This document shows, piece after piece, positions 12,019-21,176 of a DNA stretch of 32,395 nucleotides. A program made the position numbers and the translations under genes. The DNA comes from Hofstenia miamia (Eukaryota; Xenacoelomorpha; Acoela), in NCBI GenBank assembly GCA_004352715.1, contig SCFE01000044.1, forward strand, positions 1,317,957 to 1,350,351. Direction: 5' to 3'. The notes under the pieces are model-generated. The model did not search any database, had not been told where the DNA came from, and was given only the letters and a program-made list of their open reading frames with translations. How positions within the stretch are numbered: the stretch's first letter is position 1; each line of letters opens with the position of its first letter.

Positions 12019-12751
12019 ATTTCTGCATATAACAGTATGAAGGAGTTGATATTGAATCTCGAAGAAAATGACTCGGCACAAATTTTGATTTATCTCAATG
12101 GACGGTTGGAGAAAATGAAAGATCTGAAGGAAATCGTTAGTGAAATTTCAGTTGAAAACAAGTTACAGCCNAATCGCACGTCTAACCACCCGAGATAATT
12201 AGCGATGTGACGATCACGAAGAAATCGTGCTCGTTCGATTTCCTTGTGATCGTCACGCCGCTATTTATCTCCGGTGGTTAGACATGGAATTCTTTCAAAT
12301 GTGATAGATCACTTTTAAAACAATCACTAGTCTAACCGCGGCATTAGGCATCTAACATACCTAGGAAGCGTCGAATGTCGCCTAATTCTATATATAAGAA
12401 TCCTCGATTTTATCACGCCAACTTCTAATCAGGTTGAGAGACTGTTCAGCAATGCTGGTTATGCTCTATCTGATTACCAAATCGTTTATTACCCCTCAAC
12501 TTAGAGATCCAAATTTCTTTACCCTAACAATCTAAAACGGAGTAAAATGACTTCAGGAAATAGTCTCAAATAACAATAATAGTTGATATTTCTAATTTNT
12601 TATTTCTGCATATAACAGTATGAAGGAGTTGATATTGAATCTCGAAGAAAATGACTCGGCACAAATTTTGATTTATCTCAATGGACGGTTGGAGAAAATG
12701 AAAGATCTGAAGGAAATCGTTGGTGAAATTTCAGTTGAAAACAAGTTACAG
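12019..12751 (+). repeat. False duplication of ~150 bp of transposase DNA
   Basis: Bases 12019-12170 recur at 12600-12751 with about one substitution seen (GTTAGTG versus GTTGGTG). Copy 1 stops exactly at N 12171 and copy 2 starts right after N 12599. This fits two overlapping contigs with another contig wedged between them. Confidence 0.85.
12172..12598 (+). other. Probably misplaced contig: palindrome arm plus hAT C-terminal fragment
   Basis: This stretch sits between two single Ns and interrupts a transposase. It holds a tight inverted repeat (about 12182-12282) with arms of about 46 bp that begin CTAACCACC and end GGTGGTTAG, around a TGCTCGTT centre. A relic of a different hAT C-terminus follows (about 12410-12520), reading NQVERLFSNAGYALSDYQ. 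Its first 13 bases AATCGCACGTCTA equal the last 13 bases before the N at 14141. Placing it there completes a palindrome of about 100-bp arms, so it likely belongs inside the MITE at 13822-14236. Confidence 0.65.
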
Positions 12752-13045
12752 CCATCCCAATATCGCCTGTTGCAGAATGCTCCTCCAAGTGGGGCCACAG
12801 TGGAACGCGGCTTCTCGAAGCTCAACGTAATGTTGGAAAAAAACCGAAATTTCGCTGACAAAAACGTTGAAAATTACTTTCTGTGTTATGCAAATCCCAC
12901 TGATTAATTCAAAATTTTCAGTTTGACGTTTTGTTTTTACAAATTGATAGTTCAATTTAAGGTCAATTTTTACCGTTTTTCGGTCAATTCGATAGCGCTA
13001 TAAATGGGATTTTAATTGCTATTTTTTGGTTGCCCTACTTATCAG

Positions 13046-13611
13046 TTTATGATACATGCTTCAAAAACCAGTCCTCGTCTTATCTACTCGACTATTTGTA
13101 TAACTATACTAATTCAAATCGGCCACAGACCACTTATGGTGACGAGGTTCATGACCCTCGACCAAGCGGCTACTCTTAAGCACACTAGAGCCCTAGTTAT
13201 TATCGGCACCTATAGAACAAATATATTTGCTAACCACTTGGGTAAACATAATAGAGCTAAAAAGGTTAGTTACTGCAATTAGGAAAATGAATCACTCTCA
13301 AAGTTAGCTAAGTTTTCAAAAAACTATTCTCGACAAAATAATATTTGTACACAAATAACGGGTAGTACCTGTTAATCACTAATAGTTCATTGAGATACAT
13401 TATTGTTTCGCACTTTTGTTTACATAACTTTATTCATTTAAATATGAGACATGTTATAGAAAGTAAATATTCTGTCGATTATCAAGTCAAATAATCTCAT
13501 AAAAATGTCTAATACTGTCCATTTAACCCCCATAGGCAGTTGCTTAACTACAAAAAAGTGTTTATAATGGGTCGACACTACAACATATATTGTAACGTAT
13601 GCATTTATATA
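13046..13611. other. Intronic DNA between transposons
   Basis: Bases 13046-13290 are less AT-rich than average and contain a short open frame without recognisable motifs; they may be the continuation of the older sequence at 9600-9918 that the hAT and piggyBac-like insertions separated. Nothing else is identified. Confidence 0.4.
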
Positions 13612-13821
13612 TACAGGGTGTCCACAAAGTCTGTATACAATTTGAAAAATTTATTATAAAAGCAATTTATGAGATATCTTTACCAGATTTTTTTCATTTT
13701 AATAAGTATTAAAGATTTTTAACAATATTTAATAGACCTCTATATGAGGACCATTAGTTGCACGAAGGACATCAAGTCGGTACTCTATTTTTTGCAATGT
13801 TCGCTGTAGCATAGGTCCATC

Positions 13822-14236
13822 CAGGGATTCAACATGATTAATCGTCAACGCGATTAATCGAGATTAATCGGATGGATTAATCTATCGTGTGGTCAAGTAG
13901 ATTAGATTAATCGTAAACAACATTCTCGATTAATCTAGATTATTCTAATTAAGTAGATGCTTATGCTTTCAGTTGTTATTCTCGGTTTGATCTTATCTAT
14001 GGCCACTATTCTTGTGTCATATGTTTTACAAAAGAAAACCTTAACACCGGACATAGGAGAGAGCGTGATGATTAGGCCACGGTTAGACTAGTGATTGGTT
14101 CAAAAGTGTTCTATCACATTTTGATTGAATCGCACGTCTANCGCGATTATTAATCTCCTGGCAGCAGCGATTACGATTAATCTATCGCCAATTTTTTTTC
14201 ATACGATTAATCGCGATTAAAATCTAACGATCCCTG
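13822..14236. mobile_element. hAT MITE with ATTAATCG repeats, 8-bp target duplication
   Basis: Terminal CAGGGAT is present at both ends in inverted orientation. A perfect target duplication GGTCCATC lies at 13814-13821 and 14237-14244. Both subterminal regions are packed with GATTAATCG motifs (about 13835-13935 and 14175-14215), probable transposase-binding repeats. The single N at 14141 marks a join where 12172-12598 probably belongs; if so the element is about 830 bp and contains a second, palindromic insertion. Confidence 0.88.
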
Positions 14237-14260
14237 GGTCCATCACTAGTGGCAATGGCA

Positions 14261-14604
14261 CAGACTAGTCAACGAGCCGAGCTTGAGCAGAGTATTGGAT
14301 ATACGACGAGCACAAAACGAGCCGTTTTTAAGCAAACCAAATTTATAGTGCTGTTTTTTATTTGATTATGCAGATTTTTCTTATTTTTTCATTCAATATT
14401 CCTTTCTTATAATCGTAGTTAGAAATGTTTATTAAATAATAAAAAGAGCTATTGAAAAAATTTTTAGGGCACAATATTTTTAAAAAAAATACCAAGCTGA
14501 AACGAGCCTCATTGAAAGATTTTGTGTGGCGAAACGAGCCGAGCTGAACTTACTCAAAATTTAAGCGAGCAGAGCTTAGAAATTACGACTCGTTGACAAG
14601 TCTG
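14261..14604. mobile_element. Second hAT MITE with 8-bp target duplication
   Basis: Ends read CAGACTAGTCAACGAG and, reverse-complemented, CAGACTTGTCAACGAG (one difference). A perfect duplication CAATGGCA lies at 14253-14260 and 14605-14612. Subterminal GAGCCGAGC / ACGAGCCG motifs recur near both ends. The 344-bp body is AT-rich and non-coding. A different family from the neighbour at 13822. Confidence 0.9.
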
Positions 14605-15110
14605 CAATGGCATTCAGAATCCTTCGCTTTAAGTCAGCAATATCAAGTACCTTTATTGTTCGGTACACGATATCTTTTACATAAAAAGAAGTCTAAGGGA
14701 GTGATATCTGGCGAACGTGGTGGCCAGAGAATTGGTCCATGCCTTCCGATTCGATTTGGTTTCAATAAACCACGATACACATTGTGCTTTTCTTGAGGAG
14801 TAGCCATTTTGGTACGGCAATATCGTATAATTTTCAATATCGTACAATGTAAACTGCTTTTGTAATAAATTTTTCAAATTATAAAGAGACATTGTGGACA
14901 CCCTGTATTCTAAAAAGGTTTATTTGATTTTATTGTAGTAAAAAAGTTTGTAAATGTCCTGATTGTTATGATGGTTTCCTGTGGGTAAGGACCCATAATT
15001 GAATTATACCCCCGATCTGCTAATTAATTTTTCAGCGGACTGTATCGATGAAAATAAGCATTTTTAAAAAGTAAAAGCTAAAAATGAATCAAAGTACACA
15101 TAAATCTTAC

Positions 15111-15274
15111 ACTAGGAGCTACTGGTTGAACAGCATAGTCATTGCATTGCCACCAGCTTTGTGTTTGAGGTCGAATATCTCTCAACTTCTCAGGATTTTC
15201 GGTCATATTCAATATGAAAGATTGCCCTGCCTTCACTTTGTATTCTGGCTGCTCTTTATGAATGAAAAATGGCA
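15111..15274 (-). CDS. Exon 4 of neuroglian/L1-like gene: first half of Ig2
   Basis: The exon starts after acceptor TTTAG (15275-15276), taking the final base of exon 3 to make a leucine codon, and ends before a GTAAGA donor at 15110 in phase 0. It encodes PFFIHKEQPEYKVKAGQSF, the A and B strands of an Ig domain, and a tryptophan pair (QSWWQ) at the core position. The residue where the first Ig cysteine should be, just after AGQSFIL, is Asn/Met. One cysteine is present three residues after the tryptophan region (WQCND), which is not a canonical site. An NMT sequon is present. Acceptor, donor and both phases fit the neighbours. Confidence 0.78.
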
Positions 15275-15282
15275 CTAAACAG

Positions 15283-15286
<4 letters not shown>

Positions 15287-15316
<30 letters not shown>
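15287..15316. repeat. (TA)n microsatellite just upstream of exon 4
   Basis: A TA run ends at single N 15317 and lies about 10 bp upstream of the exon 4 acceptor on the minus strand. Confidence 0.9.
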
Positions 15317-15423
15317 NAACTTTTAATACTCTGCCAATATGCTTTAAAAGAACGTACAATGATTTATTGTTTTTGTGGAAAATTGCGCATAAGAAAATAG
15401 ATATCAATCCAGATATGTACATA

Positions 15424-16568
15424 CAGTCCAGGTTCATATTAATGCGACGTGAACAAAACGAAAATCACTAGTAGCAGAAGAAAAAAGTGAATTTACATAA
15501 GAAATAAAGAAAAAACATTGAGGGAAAGAAACATATCAGTACTTGGAAGTCATCCCTTTCATCCTAATAACCTCTTTGAGTCTTTTGGGAATCGACTCAT
15601 ACAGTTTCTTGATAAAATCATTATCGATCTCCAACCATGCTTTCAGAATGTGTTTCCAAAGGTCGTCTCTGTTTCGAATTTCAGCATTAGACTGATTTAT
15701 TTCCTGTTAAATTCGCTTCCACACATACTCGATTATGTTTAGGTCGGGAATTGAGGAGGCCAGGGGGTGGGGATGATGTTCAAACTAGCCAATGAGTCTT
15801 TGACTGCCTCTGTACCATGGACGGGTGCATTACCCTGTTGAAAACAACAGAATTTCTGTGAGGAAGCCTAGATAGAAGCTGAGGGAGTTGATTATCAAGT
15901 AGGCTTGCATACGAATCCCAAATAATTTTGTCCTGGACAGGAAGAAGTGTTTTTTCACCAGAGTATGAAATGGCACCCCAAACCATCAGCTGAATTTTGT
16001 TGTTATTTATGTTCTTTTTACAACTACAATGCAGTGGTCCAAACTTTTCTTTAGGGTATCTCCAGATCTTTGTATGCCCAATTTTAATAGAAGCATCATA
16101 AACAACCATGCTTTCATCGCTATAAACCTAGTTATCCTACAAATCTGGGTTTCTTTTCATGAGTGTGATAAGGCGATATTGGTCTCGCACCGTCCATTTC
16201 TTCTTTGGGCCTCTGCGACACAACCCATGTCCAGAATTACACAGCTTTAACCTACGATGAATAGTCGATCTGTGTACTCCAAGAATACTGGCTGTTTTGG
16301 CTTTTGGAAACCCATTCTTCTCCAGGGATACCGCCAAATTAATGTCTTTATGGTCCATAATTGTATATTTCCTCTTTTGATCACTGCTCTGCGGCTTCAT
16401 AGTGGTACTGTTATTCAAAGTTGCCTATGATATGCTAAATACACGTGTCTGTTTTTATGTAATTTTTTTTGCATATTTTACCCCCAAATTGTAAGTAAAC
16501 ACACTGAAAATGTAAAGAAATCGTGAATGAAAATTTATTCATGTACGCATTAATATGAATCTTGACTG
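15424..16568 (-). mobile_element. Tc1-like transposon, decayed
   Basis: Ends read CAGTCCAGGTTCATATTAAT and, reverse-complemented, CAGTCAAGATTCATATTAAT, both continuing GCG; they are flanked by TA at 15422-15423 and 16569-16570. The 1145-bp body carries a minus-strand transposase relic. A much shorter relative sits at 28643-28937. Confidence 0.9.
15536..16418 (-). pseudogene. Tc1-family transposase pseudogene
   Basis: The N-terminal part (16137-16418) has a helix-turn-helix segment (AKTASILGVHRSTIHRRL) and a GPKKKWTVRDQYRL stretch typical of Tc1-like enzymes. A stop and a deletion separate it from the catalytic part, which reads KIQLMVWGAISYSGEKTLLP, then a decayed N-A-P-V-H block where the second catalytic aspartate is changed to glycine (GNAPVHGTE), then WPPQFP/DLNIIEYVWKRI across a frameshift. 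One further in-frame stop follows WKRI, and the chain ends near 15536. With deletion, stops and frameshift it cannot make an enzyme. Confidence 0.85.
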
Positions 16569-16901
16569 TACCTTACGCTGAATTTCCTTATGAAACAAAG
16601 CATCGTGTCATCCTTTGTTCTCTATAAAAATGACAATACATTCAGTTCTGATAGAAACTTTTTTGTTCGTACTCCACATGTTGCAAATATATTAATTTGC
16701 AAAAAGAAAATATCATTCTTTGATTAATACAATGTATTTAAAAGAAACTTCGAGAATGTTTAATGGAATTAACAGTTTCATTTGACATTAATAATTTTTG
16801 TTCTTATTATGTAAAATGCTTTTGCTCAACTTGCCGGTGCTAATATTTCCGTTATTATTTTTTTCTTATTCGTTTTTGCATTCTGTTTAAAAATTTAAGT
16901 C

Positions 16902-16902
<1 letters not shown>
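16569..16902. other. Intron 3 filler
   Basis: About 330 bp of AT-rich DNA with nothing recognisable. Confidence 0.6.

Positions 16903-16938
<36 letters not shown>
16903..16938. repeat. (TA)n microsatellite
   Basis: A TA run adjoins a Tc1-like coding relic. Confidence 0.9.
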
Positions 16939-16941
<3 letters not shown>

Positions 16942-17170
16942 GATCTAGATAACAACAGCTCGGCGAATTTTTCGGTCTGCTTAAGTGGAGAGGCCACGTG
17001 GGCGACCTGATTTCTTAAGAGATGAATATTGAGTGGCAGCTGAATTTTTGGCCTGACATTGAATAGTGTAGCTGATAGTAGATATATTAATGGTAATTGT
17101 AAGTTGTGCATATATGCGTATGATATGACAGTCTATAGTCATTGTGCACAATGATTTGTGCACACTTTTC
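16939..17170 (-). pseudogene. Fragment of Tc1-like transposase N-terminus
   Basis: On the minus strand, one frame reads KKSGRPRGLST, a stop, then ADRKIRRAVV, matching the GRP-type linker and second helix-turn-helix of Tc1 transposases. Only this short piece is recognisable and no termini were found. It may be the tail of a larger lost element. Confidence 0.45.
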
Positions 17171-17229
17171 GCTCGTTAATTCCTTACCAGGCATTCTATA
17201 CAAAATGAACTGAAATCACAATGAAGGCA

Positions 17230-18190
17230 CTTTTTTACTAATAGATGTCAGCGAATTAAAATGGCAATAAAGCAAAGAATCGGGATCTTTTTCTCTTGCC
17301 CTTCTCAAATACTGTTCACATTGATCATCATAGCATTTGCGTCCATTTCCCCCAAAAAGTATTTAATTCTTCTTTTGAGTTTATCTAAGTCTTTCCAATT
17401 TTCCTTATAAACTTTTTTTGAGAATGGACCAAAAGTGTTGAATAGACCTCAAGTGTGGTAGGCATTATGTTTTTTGTCACAAAATTGATTTGAAGCTCTT
17501 CAAATGTGGAGTTGGTGAGGTTGGCGTATTGGGCTGACGACAAATTGGTCAAAATATGTAGTTGCTTTCAGCATGGCTCGTTTCCAGAAATGGTAACAGT
17601 CGCTCGCCAATGCTTCTATCAGAATAAATTTCCTTATTGACAGCAATCCAGATCAAGAACTCTGTCTCGAATTTCTCATGTGAATAGAATTTACATTACC
17701 GGAAATACCAGATATAGAGTAAAGTAGATCTCATCATCAAGAACCAAAATAGGGCTGGCATTGCCAAAGCCTATTGGTAGAGGCGATCAATCCGTAATCG
17801 CTGAGCTTCAATTGCTTTTTAGTTGTATTAGACCTCTTTGTTTTCCTTAAGGTAGATATGTTCTCTTCTTTCAATACTATATTGTTATAGCCAAAAAAAC
17901 TGAAATATCTCTGACATTTTTCTTGGAGGTTACTTCCTTAACCATTTTTTCCTCAAATTCGAAGTCTTCTTTTCAGCTTGCTTTCTTGAGCCGCTACTCT
18001 TTGCAATGTCGTCTTTCTCTTTGTAATTGTTGATAATGTTATACACGGTAGATTGCGGAATGTTGAGCTACTTGAAATATAGAGCGATATTGTACGTCAA
18101 AGCCTCAGGATGATCAATCATGTATTGTACAACAACCGATCTGTGATCCTCGAGGTCGATGTTTACGCCGAAGGATTTGCACTTTTTCAT
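17230..18190 (-). pseudogene. Decayed Tc1/mariner-superfamily (IS630-like) transposase
   Basis: From ATG 18190 the minus strand reads a helix-turn-helix domain (MKKCKSFGVN, then IALYFK, a stop, LNIPQSTVYNIINNYKEKDDI). The centre is badly decayed. Near 17420-17450 a block reading RSIQHFWSILKKSL matches the conserved (E)DFW-S-x-LK motif at the third catalytic site of this superfamily. At least seven stops interrupt the chain. No clear inverted ends were found; a TA array lies directly upstream of the start. Confidence 0.65.

Positions 18191-18212
<22 letters not shown>
18191..18212. repeat. (TA)n microsatellite
   Basis: A short TA run lies immediately upstream of the decayed transposase. Confidence 0.85.
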
Positions 18213-18221
<9 letters not shown>

Positions 18222-19195
18222 TATTAATGTATAATTTTTCTAATATAGGTTTTTTGCAAGACATTGAAAAGTCCGCAAATTCAGATAGAAACAAGAGCTG
18301 CCATAAATAAGCACTGTGTGGGAAAGAAGAATATCAAACAATTGATTATTTTGTACGGTTACATTAGGAAAATAAAGCCTTGAACAAATCGATGTTGAAA
18401 TCTAGAATTTATACGATTCTATGTTTATGTAAAGTACTTTAAGTTTGCTTATAAGAATATGAAAGTCTTGATATGGTTTTTGAAATTTCATCTATTACTT
18501 TAAAGTTACATATAAAAATAAGAAAGCGTATCCATGGTTCTTTAAATTTCTGATGTTCATTCATTAAAAGAACATACTTTAAAGATTTGCAATTTCCTGC
18601 AAAAAACCAGTTAATACTTGAATTCATCTTATAAGATTCTTTAAAGATTAGATAATATCTTTAAAGTTCTTTAAAGTTTTAGCTGTATTGGCTTCCATGG
18701 GTCTTCTTTAAGGTGCTGCATTGCCTTAACCGTGATAAGCAACTGATTCTAAGGCCTACAAAACGAAATATTGATTATTATTATCAACCTCTGTCACCTA
18801 CATTAAATTTCGGTCTAAGGTTTACCCTTTCATTTCTATAGACTATTTTCAACTATTCCAAATTTCTAGTGAACAACAGTTAAGACATAAAATTGTAATC
18901 TTCAAATATGTACAAACTATTCCAGGGTAAAAAAGTTTATGGTAATTGCTTGAATTCAAATATTTTTCACTAAGATATTTTTATTTTAAAATTATAATTC
19001 ATGTACAGTAGACAGTACATATTTTAAAACCATTTGTAGATTTTTTAATTTATCAATTTATATAAACAGTCACCTGAACATCTTACAAATATAAATATAT
19101 ATGTAAGCTTTACAAAGCTACAGGTTGTACTCATTTCTTTTACAAATATATTCAAAAAATGTATGTGACTGATGATTTTTTAAAATATTGTTTTT
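18213..19195. other. Intron 3 DNA with a cluster of CTTTAAAG palindromes
   Basis: The palindrome CTTTAAAG occurs at 18498, 18577, 18639, 18659 and 18669. No gene or transposon ends were recognised. Confidence 0.5.
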
Positions 19196-19203
19196 AGAAA
19201 ATA

Positions 19204-20769
19204 CAGGCCCGTAGCCAAGGGGATGCTAAGGGATGCTGAGCATGCCCTTAAATATTTATTAATTGAGAATTAGCATCTCCTAGAAATGAAAAATGAAACA
19301 AAATGTTTATAAAGAAATTGCTGCAAGATGGCCAGCTTAGCTTGCAATCTTTTTAGTATCTAATAAACAGTTTTGAATTTCACGTTTGATTTAATAATAT
19401 AACTTCTTTAATTTTGCCCTATATTCAGTATAGACGACAACTTAAAAACAGTTGTAAAATTATATTCTCATGTAGAATTCACCGTGCTTTCACTTGTTGC
19501 TTAAAACTACACGCCTTCTGCACTGTGACAAAATATACATTTTGAGGAAACTATTATTGGAGGCAGTAGATTTGAAAGCAAGTAACTTAAAAATTATTTA
19601 TCTTAGAGCTTTTTTAGTGAAATTATCAAATTATTTGTTTCTTCGGAGTTAAAATAAAGGAAATTATTTTTGAAACAAAAACTTTAATTGGTTCTTAATG
19701 TCTCTATAGTACCAATAATAGCAGCATTCAATTACTAGCTCACAGATTTCTATCAAAATGGTGTAAATACGTACACTGCAATTGTTGAAACTGGACAATC
19801 AAAATAGTTAAAAATTGCCGCTTAACTAAATAATGAGCGAAATTCAAGGAAATTATTAAAAAACAGTGCATGTAGCAAAATTATTTGAATACAGATATTC
19901 AATCAATATTGATGCACACATTAATTGAGCAGATTACTATCACATACAAATAGTTGCAAAAATGTATGTATTTTTTAATCTTCAAGACTCAAAATTCTTA
20001 AAAGTGTAAGACTTTTCATTTCCTATCATCAAAATAGGGTTTTAGGCCAGAAGTTTATTGGTCCCAGGCTCATGAAATTTTCTGGTGCCATAGTCACACA
20101 ATATAACTTTAATTTTGGCAAATATTTGAGTAGTAGTCTAAAATCCGTGGTCCTAATTTTTTATTTATGTTTGCAGTCTCATGTTAGTCCCATTTCCATT
20201 GAAAAAATATTATTCCAGGTGCCAGTCTCATGCAACTGGTATCAGTAAATTCCATTGCACTGAATGATTCATCATAACCCTAGTTCAAGCAATATAATTA
20301 GTGTGAATTAATATAGAAAAATTTTAGCAATAGGATTATTACATTTCTTGATAAATTCCGCTTGAAATTGTTTATAAAAGAAATTTTTGGCAGGATTTGC
20401 AATTACAGAATTTGAATTAAGCAAAATTGCAATTATCGAAACTTGAAAAGAATGATTTAAAAGCATACAATAACTCACTTAAAAATTTGAAGTTTCTTAA
20501 TTTCCACCTATTTGTTTGAATTTCTAGATTGTTCAGAAAAATTATAAGTTTCAGTAGTGCTAAACATTCAATGAAAATCTGGGCGATTTTTGCTTTATTA
20601 AGAACAAATATATGCAGGAATATAGACAATGCACATATTATGAATGTACTGTCCTATGCAATGCCTTTTGTGACCATAATTTCTTAGCACATTTTTCTGC
20701 ATGTAGCATCACCTAACAGTTTGTCTTGATAAATTGCGTCCCTAAGTAAAGAGGCTGGCTACGGGCTTG
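19204..20769. mobile_element. Non-autonomous hAT element, 1.57 kb
   Basis: Left end CAGGCCCGTAGCCAAGGGG; right end reverse-complemented CAAGCCCGTAGCCAGCCTC. A perfect 8-bp target duplication AGAAAATA lies at 19196-19203 and 20770-20777. The body is AT-rich and has no transposase. CAGGCCCGTAGCC ends are a familiar hAT terminus in invertebrates (from memory). Confidence 0.85.
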
Positions 20770-20894
20770 AGAAAATATTACATTATAACATACTGAATAA
20801 ACATTCTGGCTTCAATAAAGAAGTGCCAAAAAGCGGGAATCAGAATTCAGTAATTTGTACTGTAGAATTGCTGAAAAATTGAATTAAAACTTAC

Positions 20895-21091
20895 GAGTAG
20901 AGTTAACATAAGTAAGCGAAGAAAAAGCTACACCATACATATTTTCTGCAGAGCATTTGTATATACCAATTGCATTGGAGTGATCAGTAAACTCGTAGGT
21001 TACATTGAGGATATAATCTCTGCCAATCACAGGTGTATTTGCTACTACGTCATAATCAGAGCTTGAAAACTTTTTGTAGTACCATGTTACA
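20895..21091 (-). CDS. Exon 3 of neuroglian/L1-like gene: second half of Ig1
   Basis: The exon begins after acceptor TTTAG (21092-21093), which completes an asparagine codon with exon 2 to give GYPKPNVTWYY, a textbook Ig C-strand with the core tryptophan. An alternative acceptor upstream would add a few residues in the same phase but breaks that motif. The second cysteine is in IYKCSAENMYG, followed by the F-G strands and a linker ending NST. It ends before GTAAGT at 20894 in phase 1. Three N-glycosylation sequons are visible (NVT twice, NST), consistent with an extracellular protein. Confidence 0.87.
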
Positions 21092-21131
21092 CTAAACATT
21101 GATCTAACACTTTAATGTGTATAATTTAAAT

Positions 21132-21136
<5 letters not shown>

Positions 21137-21175
<39 letters not shown>
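21137..21175. repeat. (TA)n microsatellite in intron 2
   Basis: A pure TA run lies about 45 bp upstream of exon 3 on the minus strand. Confidence 0.9.

Positions 21176-21176
<1 letters not shown>

Larger units (their letters stand above)
10918..12907 (+). pseudogene. hAT transposase pseudogene, CGGBP1-like
   Basis: The likely original start is ATG 10918, followed by an in-frame TAG at 10939. After that the frame is open from 10942 to 11748. It shows an N-terminal zinc finger (FCQLC, then two histidines ending TEMH), a short aromatic/basic linker, a catalytic-core start (FLICDES), a second acidic site (LLISDAATYM) and CLSHLLHNCAEKV, a pattern typical of hAT enzymes. A TAG at 11749 and frame changes follow; a TRWG-type tryptophan motif with [12 protein letters not shown] is readable near 11800-11850 in shifted frames. 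The C-terminal dimerisation region appears at 12620-12907 (NAPPSGATVERGFSKLN), ending at a TAA. Zinc finger plus core resembles the hAT family that gave rise to vertebrate CGGBP1. Not functional as assembled. Confidence 0.82.
10559..13037 (+). mobile_element. hAT transposon (CGGBP1-like family), inactivated
   Basis: Ends are TAGGGCAACCATAATTGCTA and, reverse-complemented, TAGGGCAACCAAAAAATAGC. A perfect 8-bp target duplication CTTATCAG lies at 10551-10558 and 13038-13045. Subterminal DNA repeats short motifs such as ATTGCTAT and GGTCAATTT. The body carries a broken plus-strand transposase. The left end lies only 36 bp from the piggyBac-like MITE. The interval 12171-12601 looks like an assembly insertion, so the real element is probably about 2.05 kb. 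Confidence 0.88.
13729..14807 (-). pseudogene. Remnant DUF4817/DDE-type transposase
   Basis: Reading the minus strand from ATG 14807, the first residues MATPQEK match the start of a very common arthropod transposase family. One frame change later the text continues as VSWFIETKS. Within a few more codons and another frame change it reads WPPRSPDITPLDFFL, normally about 250 residues further on, so most of the catalytic core is deleted. After a further frame change, LKRRILNAIA follows, then the two MITEs, then EYRLDVLRATNGPHIEVY and a stop at 13729-13731. Frameshifts, the internal deletion and two insertions make it non-functional. The family name is from memory of its conserved motifs. Confidence 0.75.
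13614..14905 (-). mobile_element. Tc1/mariner-superfamily element, internally deleted, carrying two hAT MITEs
   Basis: Inverted ends CAGGGTGTCCACAAAGTCTG (left) and, reverse-complemented, CAGGGTGTCCACAATGTCTC (right) are flanked by TA at 13612-13613 and 14906-14907. The minus strand carries both ends of a transposase related to the DUF4817/DDE arthropod group, with the catalytic middle missing. Two MITEs with their own 8-bp duplications interrupt the C-terminal coding part at 13822-14236 and 14261-14604. Without them the element is about 520 bp. Confidence 0.85.

Noticed and set aside
12673-12955. Minus-strand frames in the hAT transposon
   Set aside because: They lie opposite the recognised plus-strand transposase C-terminus.
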